DNA from: Verrucomicrobiia bacterium
GTDB lineage: Bacteria; Verrucomicrobiota; Verrucomicrobiia; Palsa-1439
Reading direction: 5' to 3'
NCBI GenBank assembly: GCA_022072455.1
Contig: JAJVHY010000003.1
Coordinates: 62,001-126,000, forward strand
Length of the DNA: 64,000 bases
The notes below the pieces were generated by a model. That model ran no database searches. It had not been told where the DNA came from and saw only the letters and a program-made list of their open reading frames with translations. The position numbers and the translations under genes are program-made. Shown here in pieces: positions 8,898-17,622 of the stretch. The stretch's first letter is position 1; each line of letters opens with the position of its first letter.

Positions 8898-10357
8898 TCA
8901 ACTCAACTCTCGCCCAACTGAACGCGTGGACCGGCACGTCTTCGCTCGTCCTTGAATTCGACCCCGCGCAGTGCCACGTCACGTTGCTCGGACGCTTGAA
9001 CGCCGACGGCAGCGTGAAGTTACCGGCCTTGATGCACTTTCCGGATCACGGGACGCTCCGCATTACCGGCAGCGGCTCGCTCGGCTACGACGCGACGCGG
9101 TTGAACAAGCCGTATGTGCGCGTCACGTTCCCGGCGGGGAAATACCGGTGGGAACCGGTGTGCATCCATCCCGACGTGCCCGGCATCGCGAGCGACCGGC
9201 GGTTCGACGGTTTCCGGCGCAACTGGCTGAACATTTTCCAGATCAACCCCAAGCTCCGCGTCCTCGCCAACCACGCCGCCAGCGACAACTGCACGCACCC
9301 GTTCTACAAGTACGCCGACATCGCCCGATACACACCGCCCTTGGCCGACGGCCTCACGGCGCTCGATCTGATCCGCGAATCGCTCGACCGGTATCTGAAC
9401 GGTTTGCTTTCCTACGGCATGCCGGGGTTCGTGATGTTCGAGTACGGCGGCCCGGCCTCGCACGAACCGCCGGCGCTCGATGTTTATCCCTCGCTGGTTA
9501 TCAGCGCCTGCATTGCCGGTGAAGATGATCCGGCTTGGTTCAAGCGTAATTATGCCGGTATCCGCGATTGGGCCGAGAAGATTCTCGCGATGGATGCCGA
9601 TGGCAACGGCTTGATCGAGTACAGCTTCACCGGCAACTCCGGCTCGTGGCCGGCGCTCGGCAAGGTACATCCGTCGAACTGGTGGGACTGCATCGGTTTT
9701 GGTCACGCGGATGCCTACGGCAACGCGCTCGCCTACCGGGCACTGCGGAGTCTGGCGAAGTTGGCCCCGGGCGCCGACGCGCCCCGGTATCAGGCCGCCG
9801 TCGACAAGTTGAAGGCCGTTTATTTCCCAACCTTCTTCAACCCCGCAACCGGTATTCTGGCTGGGTGGCGGAGTGCGGACGGGGAGTTGCACGATTATTG
9901 GTTTGTCTGGCTCAACAGCGCCGCGATTCATCTCGGCCTTGTTCCTCACGAACAGGCCAACGCGATCATGGATCGCCTCCTCGGGAAGATGCGGGAGGTC
10001 GGATTCCAGCGGTTCGATCTCGGGTTGCCCGGCAATCTCGTGGTCGTTCCGCAAGCCGACTATTGCAGCCCGGATCCGCGGTGGGGCGGGGCGGGGGCGT
10101 TCCAGGTGTACGAGAATGGGGGCGCGACGGCCTGTTTTACCTACTACACGTTGGCGGCCTTGTATGAACTGGGACGCCGCGAGGAGGCCGACCGGATTTT
10201 ATTTCCCATGCTTGAGTCGTATGCGCAGGGCGGTTTTTCCGGTGGCGGCACGAACGGAATGACGAACGATTGGAAAACCTGGGACGGCACGCCGTGGGGC
10301 TACGAAGGTTTTCTGGTGGACAATTACTACGCCCTGCTCGCCGTGTTGCGCCGGTAA
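8894..10357 (+). CDS. Six-hairpin glycosidase-like protein
   Basis: A 487-residue protein starting at ATG 8894, overlapping the stop of the upstream glycosidase by four bases. The central and C-terminal parts have the look of an (alpha/alpha)6 barrel, with repeated helical hairpins, DADGNGLIEY, SNWWDCIGFG and a GAFQVYENGGATACF segment. Acidic residues in these loops could be catalytic, but I cannot place a specific GH family (GH63-, GH78- or GH127-like folds are possible). No signal peptide is visible. The coupling to the GH35-like gene points to a two-enzyme saccharide degradation unit. Confidence 0.65.
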   Translation: MINSTLAQLNAWTGTSSLVLEFDPAQCHVTLLGRLNADGSVKLPALMHFPDHGTLRITGSGSLGYDATRLNKPYVRVTFPAGKYRWEPVCIHPDVPGIASDRRFDGFRRNWLNIFQINPKLRVLANHAASDNCTHPFYKYADIARYTPPLADGLTALDLIRESLDRYLNGLLSYGMPGFVMFEYGGPASHEPPALDVYPSLVISACIAGEDDPAWFKRNYAGIRDWAEKILAMDADGNGLIEYSFTGNSGSWPALGKVHPSNWWDCIGFGHADAYGNALAYRALRSLAKLAPGADAPRYQAAVDKLKAVYFPTFFNPATGILAGWRSADGELHDYWFVWLNSAAIHLGLVPHEQANAIMDRLLGKMREVGFQRFDLGLPGNLVVVPQADYCSPDPRWGGAGAFQVYENGGATACFTYYTLAALYELGRREEADRILFPMLESYAQGGFSGGGTNGMTNDWKTWDGTPWGYEGFLVDNYYALLAVLRR

Positions 10358-10358
10358 G

Positions 10359-11366
10359 TCAACGGGACGGGCGTTGGACGCCTTCGACCCATATCGGGAG
10401 TGTGGTGCCGTGAAGGGTGCCGTTGTGCTTGCCGGTTTCATCACGAATAGTCGCGCCTTCGCCTTCATTGAAACGCCAATAGGCAATCGTGTCCCCATCC
10501 AATGGGAAAGATGTTGTCGGGGTGAAATTACCGTCGTACCGGGCGACGCGGGAAATGCGGACTTCGTCGAAGGTACCGTCCGTATAGCAGTTGCCGTGAG
10601 TGGCCCGATAACCAATTCTCAACGGGCACTGTGCCCCGGTTGCACCAGCGGTGTACGGCTGGGAGCCTACTCGCACACCGTCAATATAGAATCGCATTTG
10701 ACCCTCGCTGACGACGCCAGCCCAATGATGCCATTGGCTGTCGAGGATATTCATTTTTGTTGTCACATCTTGCCCTTCTTCATGCCGATCACGTGCCCAA
10801 AACCGAACATTTTGCTGGAAGATGTCCATTTGGATGCCGGCTTGTTGACCACAATCGTCACCAAGCCGCATGATGGGGGAAAGCATCTCACCTTTTCCGC
10901 CGGAGATATTTGCCCAGAATTCAAGCGTCCATCCTGCCATAACATCAAAGGCGTCGCTGGCGGGAAATTCGACATAGTTCTTATTGGCGGATTGTAACCG
11001 GATGGCGTGTCCGCCGGCTTCGCCGCCGACTTGAAAGTCACGCACTTGTGCCAGCGGAATCTTGGCTTTGCCGAATACGGTTGTGAGTGTGATCTCAGGA
11101 AGATTGAGTGTGCCCTCCAATTTGTCGCCGTTCGACAGGCGGATGCTGACAGAACGGCGATCGGCGGCGAACCGGGCGGAGGAAATTTTTTCCACTGGAA
11201 TATTCAATTCACCAAGAGAGGCCGAATGAACTGCAACGGTTGTCAGTTCGGTGGTGCCGATGACGCGCGAGCCATCGTTCAAGTTTAACAGCAAGCGAGC
11301 CGGCGTGGCGAGCGCGAGAGTGAGACTGAACAGGTAAACCGTCGTTGCAGCCGGAAAAATGCGCAT
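10359..11366 (-). CDS. Secreted LamG-domain protein
   Basis: A 335-residue protein with an N-terminal signal peptide (hydrophobic segment YLFSLTLALA). An all-beta region follows (about residues 20-120) with repeated NDGSRVIG / NGDKLEG units. Residues about 130-325 form a concanavalin-like LamG domain: VEFPASDAFDVMAGWTLEFW, then WHHWAGVV, then FYIDGVRVG, FDEVRISR and IAYWRFNEG are hallmark strands. ATG 11366 is preferred to a GTG at 11372 because it starts the signal peptide cleanly. The gene is convergent with the glycosidase pair. Such proteins usually bind carbohydrate or surfaces; the ligand is unknown. Confidence 0.75.
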   Translation of the reverse strand: MRIFPAATTVYLFSLTLALATPARLLLNLNDGSRVIGTTELTTVAVHSASLGELNIPVEKISSARFAADRRSVSIRLSNGDKLEGTLNLPEITLTTVFGKAKIPLAQVRDFQVGGEAGGHAIRLQSANKNYVEFPASDAFDVMAGWTLEFWANISGGKGEMLSPIMRLGDDCGQQAGIQMDIFQQNVRFWARDRHEEGQDVTTKMNILDSQWHHWAGVVSEGQMRFYIDGVRVGSQPYTAGATGAQCPLRIGYRATHGNCYTDGTFDEVRISRVARYDGNFTPTTSFPLDGDTIAYWRFNEGEGATIRDETGKHNGTLHGTTLPIWVEGVQRPSR

Positions 11367-11454
11367 GGGCACTTACTAGCATCCGTCAGTCTCGGACACA
11401 AGCGTTGGAATGCTTGGCAGGATGCGCCCGGCAGCCTAGAATACCGGGCGCTGT

Positions 11455-13398
11455 ATGCCGGACCAAAATCTCCCCATCACACCGCCCAGCGGTGACTCGA
11501 CTTGGCTCGAACAGTACTACACGGCGAGCAAGACCCACGAGCGCGCCGATGGCGTGGATGATGCCGGCTATTCTGTCACCGCGCATATCGCGGCGGCAGA
11601 CAAATACGCCGTCGGCGAGGAAGTTGGCAGCGGCGGCATGAAATCCGTTCGCCGCGCCCGTGACCAAAACGCCAATCGCGACGTGGCGATGGCGGTGTTG
11701 TTGGACGAGAAACACAAGCCCCGTTTTCTCCGGCGCTTCGTCCGCGAAGCCCGCCTGACGGCCGCGCTCGAACATCCGAACATTGTCCCGGTCCACGAAG
11801 TCGGCATGGGCGACGATGGCCGGCCGTATTTCACGATGAAATTGTTGGGGGGCGAGTCGCTGCACAGTATTCTCCAAAAGCTCGATTCCGGCGAACCAGA
11901 CTACCGCCAGCGCTACAGTCTCGCGCGCCTGCTGCAGATCTTCCTCGGCGCCGGCAACGCGGTGGCGTTTGCGCATTCACGCGGGGTCATCCACCTCGAC
12001 CTCAAACCGGCCAACATCCAAGTCGGTGGCTTCGGCGAAGTGTTGGTGCTCGACTGGGGTTTGGCGAAAATCATGGAGCGCCCCGGCGCGCTGGAGTTGC
12101 CGGCGGAGTTGCGGGTGGTGCATACCGAAGGGGTGGTACGCGGCACGCCGGGGTTCATGGCGCCGGAACAGATCCGCGGCGAGTACTCGAAGTTCGACGA
12201 ACGCACGGATGTCTACGCGCTTGGGGTCGTGTTGAGCACCGTGCTGACCGGCAAGTTACCAGCGCCAAATGAACGGCCGGTCTTTGACCGCCGGGTGCCG
12301 GTCGCGCTGCAAGCGGTCGCGCTCAAGGCGCAGGCGGCTGCGCCGGCAGACCGGTATCAGTCGGTGCGCGATTTGTTGCGCGACGTGCAGGCGTTCCTCG
12401 GCGGGTATGCGACCTCGGCGCAACAGGCGTCGGCCTTGACGGTGTTGTGGTTGTTGATCAAGCGGCAAAAGCGCGCGGCGACGTTGGTGGCGGTCAGCGC
12501 GGTGGTGATTTTGACGATTGGCGTGGTGGCGTTCGTGCGCATCGCGCGCAGTGAACGCGTGGCGTTGGACGCGCTCGAACAGATTCGCCAGGAACAGGCG
12601 GCCAACCGGAAACTCGGCTTGCTGGCCGCGCCGCGGGTGTATCAGCGCGCGGGAGAGCTGTTCCGCGCGTATGATTATGACGGAGGAATGGAGCAATTGA
12701 ATTTTGCCGTCGCGCTGGACAAGACGCTGGCGCCGGCCTGGACGGTGAAGGCGTGGTTGCATCTCGGGCGGACGGAGTTCGATGAGGCGTTGACGGCCTT
12801 CGGGCGCGCCTCCGGCAAGCCGCTTGACCGGTCGTTACCCCCGCCGGAGAAACCCAAGACGCTGGAGGAGTTGGCGCTCAAATATCTGAACGTGCCGCCC
12901 CTGCTGACGAAGGAGCAACGGCTCGCGTTGGCTGGCGAGCTGTATCGGCTGGGGCGCGCGCAGGGGGAATGGATGCAGTGGATGCTGGGCCAGTTTTTCA
13001 CCCTGCAAAACCGGCGGACCGTGGACTTTGAAATCGTGAACGCGGAATTCAAAATCCTGAATCCCGACGCGAAGAATCTGGAGGTGGTCCCGTTGATGAC
13101 GGCGGATGGGCTGACGGTGGCGGTGCGCGGTGACAAGGTGGTGACGTTGCTGCCGTTGCTGGGGCTGTCGTTGACGGCGGTGGATGTGTCCGGCGCAATC
13201 GGCGCGGATCTGAATCCGTTGCGGGCGATGAGCCAGCTTCGGGAACTGCGGCTCGTGCGCTGGCCGCGGAATCTTTTCTCGCGGCTCTGGCCGTTGACGC
13301 AACTGACGCGCGTGGTGGTGGCGGCGCCGGACGTGGTGCCGCTGCAAAACGATCTCAAAGTGCGGATGCCAAAACCGCCGGAAGTGGTCGGCGAGTAA
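11455..13398 (+). CDS. Ser/Thr kinase-like receptor with WNK-like lysine rearrangement
   Basis: A 647-residue protein. Residues about 50-315 form a eukaryotic-type kinase domain; one membrane helix lies near 338-360; the remainder is a helical/TPR-like segment and a C-terminal region with leucine-rich spacing. Unusual residues: the glycine loop reads GSGGMKSV (Lys63 at the third Gly position), the VAxK lysine is Ala80 (VAMAVL), the catalytic loop is HLDLKPAN (HRD Arg replaced by Leu, Asp182 kept), and the DFG motif is DWG. The Glu98 of helix C is present. Lysine in the glycine loop with loss of the beta-3 lysine is the arrangement known from eukaryotic WNK kinases, so the protein may be active despite lacking the standard lysine. 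It sits next to an ECF sigma factor gene. Confidence 0.85.
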   Translation: MPDQNLPITPPSGDSTWLEQYYTASKTHERADGVDDAGYSVTAHIAAADKYAVGEEVGSGGMKSVRRARDQNANRDVAMAVLLDEKHKPRFLRRFVREARLTAALEHPNIVPVHEVGMGDDGRPYFTMKLLGGESLHSILQKLDSGEPDYRQRYSLARLLQIFLGAGNAVAFAHSRGVIHLDLKPANIQVGGFGEVLVLDWGLAKIMERPGALELPAELRVVHTEGVVRGTPGFMAPEQIRGEYSKFDERTDVYALGVVLSTVLTGKLPAPNERPVFDRRVPVALQAVALKAQAAAPADRYQSVRDLLRDVQAFLGGYATSAQQASALTVLWLLIKRQKRAATLVAVSAVVILTIGVVAFVRIARSERVALDALEQIRQEQAANRKLGLLAAPRVYQRAGELFRAYDYDGGMEQLNFAVALDKTLAPAWTVKAWLHLGRTEFDEALTAFGRASGKPLDRSLPPPEKPKTLEELALKYLNVPPLLTKEQRLALAGELYRLGRAQGEWMQWMLGQFFTLQNRRTVDFEIVNAEFKILNPDAKNLEVVPLMTADGLTVAVRGDKVVTLLPLLGLSLTAVDVSGAIGADLNPLRAMSQLRELRLVRWPRNLFSRLWPLTQLTRVVVAAPDVVPLQNDLKVRMPKPPEVVGE

Positions 13399-13404
13399 CC
13401 GGCG

Positions 13405-14019
13405 TCAATCGAGTTCGTTGTTCAGCCGGACGATTTCCTGGCGGAGCCGGTCGGTCACGCGTTTTTTGTAGACGTAAATGCTGCTCGGCGCCAGCCCGAG
13501 TTTCTTCGCGACCACGTCCACGTCGGCGCCTTTCGACATCTGTTCGAAGGCGGCTTTTTCGTTGTCGCTGAATTCGCCGGCAATGCGTTGCCACGCCAGC
13601 GTGCTGACGTAGGTGATCCATTCCCGGTCGGCGATGGCCTGGTTGGGTTCGGGTTGGACGCGATGGAGGTATTGCCGGAGTTCGTGTTGTTCGTCGGCGG
13701 TGAGGCGGTTGAGTTTGGTGGCGCGACTGCGGAGGAGCATTTTCACTTCATTGCCGGTGACGGTGCAGAGCCAGCCGCGGAACCGGCCTTTGGTTTCGTC
13801 GTAGACAAATTCCGGCAGGGTTTTCCAGAGTTTGAGCATGACCGTCTGGACGATTTCTTCGGCATCGTGGTGCGTCAGGCCCATGCGGCGGCCGATATTG
13901 TACACGTAGCCCCGGTAATAGTAGACAAACTCCTCCCACGCGGCCTGATCGCGTTGCCGGCGGACGCGCTTGATCAACGTCTCGCGCGTCACCCACGCAT
14001 CTTGCTCTCGTCCACTCAT
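13405..14019 (-). CDS. ECF-type RNA polymerase sigma factor
   Basis: A 204-residue protein. Region 2 is visible in EEFVYYYRGYVYNIGRRMG, HHDAEEIVQTVMLKLWKTLP and the RFRGWLCTVTGNEV stretch; region 4 with a helix-turn-helix is in VDVVAKKLGLAPSSIYVYKKRV near the C-terminus. The start at 14019 (MSGREQ) was chosen because the upstream extension of the frame is not sigma-like. It lies between two Ser/Thr kinase genes, convergent with the first and divergent from the second; ECF factors linked to Ser/Thr kinases are common in the PVC group. Target promoters are unknown. Confidence 0.85.
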   Translation of the reverse strand: MSGREQDAWVTRETLIKRVRRQRDQAAWEEFVYYYRGYVYNIGRRMGLTHHDAEEIVQTVMLKLWKTLPEFVYDETKGRFRGWLCTVTGNEVKMLLRSRATKLNRLTADEQHELRQYLHRVQPEPNQAIADREWITYVSTLAWQRIAGEFSDNEKAAFEQMSKGADVDVVAKKLGLAPSSIYVYKKRVTDRLRQEIVRLNNELD

Positions 14020-14107
14020 GGCGGGCAGTGTAGATAAGCCGGGGCACGAGGGCAAAGGAATTGCTGTTCTTTTCAGACAAATCCGGTAGCATTTGCGCGA
14101 CAACATC

Positions 14108-16828
14108 ATGAGCGAGATTCCCGCCATCAATCTTGGCGATAAACTCGGCCAGTTTAAGCTGGTCGAGTTGATTGCTGTTGGCGGCATGGGCATCGTTTAT
14201 CGCGGGTATGACACCGCGCTGGACCGGTATGTGGCCGTCAAGGTTTTGGCGCCGGCATTGGCCAAGGATCCGGCCGTGGCGGGGCGCTTTCTCGATGAAG
14301 CCCGCGCCGCCGCCACGCTCAACCACAACAACGTCGTCCACATCTACAGTGCCGGCGAACAAGCCGGCGCCGTGTACTTCGTGATGGAACTGGTCAACGG
14401 CCAGCACCTCGAAGCCGTCTTGAACAATCAGGCGCCGCTGGTCGTCCGCGAAGCCGTCGAGTACATCCGCCAAGCCACGCTCGGCCTCCAGCACGCCCAC
14501 GAACACGGCATCATCCATGGGGACGTCAAACCCGGCAATTTCTTGATCTCGGAGACCGGCGTTCTCAAGGTCACCGACTTTGGGCTGGCGCGCCGTGTCA
14601 AGGCGGCGTCCGCTACGAGCGATGGCGGGAGTGTGTTCGGCACCCCGGGCTACGTCAGCCCCGAGGTCATTCAGGGCAATGCGCCTGACCATCGCAGCGA
14701 CATCTACTCACTCGGTGCGACGTTCTTTCACGCGCTGGCGGGGCGCGCGCCATTTGTTGGCGCGACGCCCGAAGACACCTTGCGGCGGCAAATCCGGGAC
14801 CCGGCCCCGCCGATCCAAAAGTTCAATGACGCCGTGCCACCGGCGATCGGTCAGATCATTGCCCGCATGTTGGCCCGTGAACCGTCCGGCCGGTATCAGA
14901 GCTATGCCGAATTGCTGCAAGCCCTCAATCGGTCCAGCGGCGAACCCAAACCGCCCACGACCAGTCCCCGGCCCGGCCCGCGTTTGGCCAAGGCAGCGAG
15001 CGCGCCGGCCACCCCGCCGGTGGCCCCGCCGCCCCCGAAGAAAAAGGACAACTGGTTCACGTTTGCATTCACATTCATCGCCTTCATTGGGAGTCTGATG
15101 ATTTTGTATCTGGTGTACCGGCACCTCTTAACGCCCAAGCCGCCGCCGGCGGTGGCGCCGGTCACCAATGTGTTGAGCGCGCCGGTTTCCCCGGTGGTGC
15201 CGGCCCCGCCGGTTCCCGCCCCGACGGATGCGGAAGCCCAAGTGGAATATCGCGCTCTCAAATCGCAGGCCGACGCGGCGCTGGCCGAGCGGCGGTGGGG
15301 GCGCGCGTATGCGATCTATCAGAAATGGCCGGCCACAAAGTATGGCGGCACGCCGACGCACCAGATCGTGGCCGGCGAACTCCACCGCATCACCGAGGCC
15401 GCCCGGCAAGCGTGGCAGGAATTGCAGCCGCAGATTGCGAGCCGGCGGGACGAACAAAAATACCGGGAAGCCCTCACCCTGGTGGATCAATTTGCAGAAC
15501 AGTGCGGGGGCTTGAAAAGTTTATTGGCCGAGATAACCGCCGCCCGCCAGCCGCTGGCCGATGCTGAACGTGAACTCGCTCTTGCGCAAGCCGCCGCCAT
15601 CCGCACGAAGCTGAGCCAGTTGCGCCCGCAATATGACGCCCTCATCCTGAATTACCAATGGGAGAAAGGCCAGCAGGAGGTGCAACGCGCCATCACCGAA
15701 GCCGGTGCCGCGAGTGAACTGGGACAGGCTTTGAGCCAGTGGCAGACGGTCTTTACCAGCTTAATTGCCTTGCGGACCGGGGTGGCCCAACGGGTGCAAG
15801 ACAAACCGCCGGGCCTCATTCCGTTGGCGACGAAGCGGGGCGAGCAAAACGTCCAAATCACCGCGGTTGATGCCGGCGGCATCGGCGTGCGACAGACTTT
15901 CGGCGCCGCCGGGTTTGCGGAAACTAAAATCCCCTGGACAGAGCTGACGGCGGGCGGGGTCGGGCGGGTCTTGATGTTGAATCTGGAGGCCAACAATGCC
16001 GACGAGCTGTTGGGCTACGCGCTGTTGCTGGCACATCAAGCCTTGGCCAAACAGGCGCGGATCGAGGATGCGCGGCGGATCTTGCAAGTGATGCTGCAAC
16101 GCGATCCAACCCGCACTGCCCTCCTCGATGACTATCTCCAGCGGTTGCAGGAACTCGAAATTCAGTTGACCCCGCCGCGCCCGGCCACTCCCGAGCCGGC
16201 CCCCGCCGCGCCGGCTGCCGAAGTCCCGGTTGCCAAAGGGTTCGTTGCCCTCGAGATCGGCGACGGTTGCAACGCCGGTTTTTTTGAATCCGATGACAAC
16301 CCCGGTGAGTTCAGCCGCAAAGCCGGTTACCACGGTTTGCCGGAAGACGGCCGCATCGCGGTGCCGGGGGAGATTGGCGGCGGCGAGTTTCGGCTCCGCA
16401 CCGGCGTCAACCCCGACTCCATCGGCATCACTTGGGCGTCGGGGCGTTTTCCCAACTCTGTGACCATCAAGCTGCCGGCTGCGCAACAACGCCGGTATTC
16501 GCGGTTGGCGATCCTCAGCGCTTCCAGCACCAGCACGGCCACGATTCGCGCCCGGTTGTCGTATGAGACCGGCGACCAGACCGACACCCGCTTCAAAGTT
16601 TACGATTGGTCGCTCACCAAATTGCCCCAGAACGCCAACCCGCTGGTCGAAGTGACGTTGCCCAATTCGACCGTCGTCCGCCGCATGTTTCTGGATGTCG
16701 TGGACGCGGACCCGAAACGGCGGCTGACGGCCATCACGTTGATGTGGGTTTCGACCAACACGGAACATCCGCAACATTGCGTCGGCATCTTCGCCGTCAG
16801 CGGGCTGCCGGCCGACGGCGCGCGGTGA
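14108..16828 (+). CDS. Membrane Ser/Thr protein kinase with large extracytoplasmic region
   Basis: A 906-residue protein. The kinase domain (about residues 15-280) keeps the glycine loop VGGMGIVY, Lys45 in VAVKVL, the catalytic loop HGDVKPGN (HGD instead of HRD) and an intact DFG followed by a GTPGYVSPE activation segment, so activity is expected. A Pro-rich linker precedes one membrane helix (about 318-340). The extracytoplasmic part starts with a coiled-coil/helical region (about 380-560) and ends in a beta-rich domain after another Pro/Ala linker. ATG 14108 is preferred to the TTG at 14093. The stop overlaps the start of the MeaB-like gene by one base. It is divergent from the ECF sigma factor gene. 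Confidence 0.88.
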   Translation: MSEIPAINLGDKLGQFKLVELIAVGGMGIVYRGYDTALDRYVAVKVLAPALAKDPAVAGRFLDEARAAATLNHNNVVHIYSAGEQAGAVYFVMELVNGQHLEAVLNNQAPLVVREAVEYIRQATLGLQHAHEHGIIHGDVKPGNFLISETGVLKVTDFGLARRVKAASATSDGGSVFGTPGYVSPEVIQGNAPDHRSDIYSLGATFFHALAGRAPFVGATPEDTLRRQIRDPAPPIQKFNDAVPPAIGQIIARMLAREPSGRYQSYAELLQALNRSSGEPKPPTTSPRPGPRLAKAASAPATPPVAPPPPKKKDNWFTFAFTFIAFIGSLMILYLVYRHLLTPKPPPAVAPVTNVLSAPVSPVVPAPPVPAPTDAEAQVEYRALKSQADAALAERRWGRAYAIYQKWPATKYGGTPTHQIVAGELHRITEAARQAWQELQPQIASRRDEQKYREALTLVDQFAEQCGGLKSLLAEITAARQPLADAERELALAQAAAIRTKLSQLRPQYDALILNYQWEKGQQEVQRAITEAGAASELGQALSQWQTVFTSLIALRTGVAQRVQDKPPGLIPLATKRGEQNVQITAVDAGGIGVRQTFGAAGFAETKIPWTELTAGGVGRVLMLNLEANNADELLGYALLLAHQALAKQARIEDARRILQVMLQRDPTRTALLDDYLQRLQELEIQLTPPRPATPEPAPAAPAAEVPVAKGFVALEIGDGCNAGFFESDDNPGEFSRKAGYHGLPEDGRIAVPGEIGGGEFRLRTGVNPDSIGITWASGRFPNSVTIKLPAAQQRRYSRLAILSASSTSTATIRARLSYETGDQTDTRFKVYDWSLTKLPQNANPLVEVTLPNSTVVRRMFLDVVDADPKRRLTAITLMWVSTNTEHPQHCVGIFAVSGLPADGAR

Positions 16829-17460
16829 TGAAAGAGCTGACGAAACTCATATCGCGGCTCGAAAGCGGCGCTCCCCTGCCGGCGGCGCTCTGCCACCAAC
16901 CCCGGCGCGCGCATGTCCTCGGCATTACCGGGCCGCCGGGCGTTGGAAAAAGCACATTGATTGACCGGCTGGTGGCGTCGTACCGGCGCGCGCAGAAGAC
17001 GGTGGCGGTGCTCGCGATTGATCCGAGCAGTCCGGTCAGTGGCGGCGCATTGTTGGGCGACCGGTTGCGGATGCAGCGGCATAGTGGTGATTCCGGGGTA
17101 TTCATCCGCAGTCTGGCCACGCGCCGGCATTACGGCGGGTTGACGAAGGAAACGCCGGTCATCATCCAGGCGCTGGCCGGGACGTTTGATGTCGTGATTG
17201 TCGAAACCGTCGGGGCCGGGCAGAACGATGTGGAGATTGCCACTGTGGCGGACACGGTGGTGGTGGTGCTGATGCCGGACTTGGGCGATGAAATCCAGCG
17301 CGCCAAATCCGGTTTGATGGAGATTGCCGACATCGTGGTCACGAACAAATGCGATCTCCGGGAAGTCACGACTGGTCTCGCTGTTTCGGCCAAGACCGGC
17401 GCGGGAGTGGACGAACTGCTGAAACGGATTTTACAGCACGCCAACGACCGCGCCGCCTGA
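16828..17460 (+). CDS. MeaB/ArgK-family G protein, short form
   Basis: A 210-residue P-loop GTPase of the MeaB/ArgK family, which protects and reloads methylmalonyl-CoA mutase. Walker A is GPPGVGKST near residue 33, the following DPSSPVSGGALLGDR is the family signature, VETVGAGQND is the switch II equivalent, and NKCD is the base-specificity motif. Family members usually have about 310-330 residues; here the N-terminal helices are short and the C-terminal dimerisation arm is missing after a SAKTGAGVDEL segment. The gene overlaps the kinase stop by one base, while the mutase genes are about 32 kb away (49526-51815). The product could still be a working chaperone domain. Confidence 0.85.
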   Translation: MKELTKLISRLESGAPLPAALCHQPRRAHVLGITGPPGVGKSTLIDRLVASYRRAQKTVAVLAIDPSSPVSGGALLGDRLRMQRHSGDSGVFIRSLATRRHYGGLTKETPVIIQALAGTFDVVIVETVGAGQNDVEIATVADTVVVVLMPDLGDEIQRAKSGLMEIADIVVTNKCDLREVTTGLAVSAKTGAGVDELLKRILQHANDRAA

Positions 17461-17469
17461 TGCCCGACG

Positions 17470-17488
17470 TGCGGGCGAGTCACCCGCA
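17470..17488. terminator. Weak hairpin after the MeaB-like gene
   Basis: TGCGGG and CCCGCA form a 6-bp stem around a 7-base loop ten bases after the MeaB-like stop. There is no T run, so termination would have to be factor-dependent. The remaining 134 bases up to the convergent aminotransferase gene show nothing else. Confidence 0.25.
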
Positions 17489-17622
17489 AAACTCACGCGG
17501 CGACGAATGGCCCAACCTAAATGACGAAGGATACAATGTCCTCCTGTTTCGAATCGTCGGCTGCAATAACACAAATCGTGGAACGGATTCGCGCCTGGAA
17601 CGCGTTGACTATCGGGTGGATT

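Noticed and set aside
14108-16828. Second Ser/Thr kinase as a pseudokinase because of HGD instead of HRD
   Set aside because: The beta-3 Lys, catalytic Asp, DFG and activation segment are intact, and HGD-type loops occur in active bacterial kinases.
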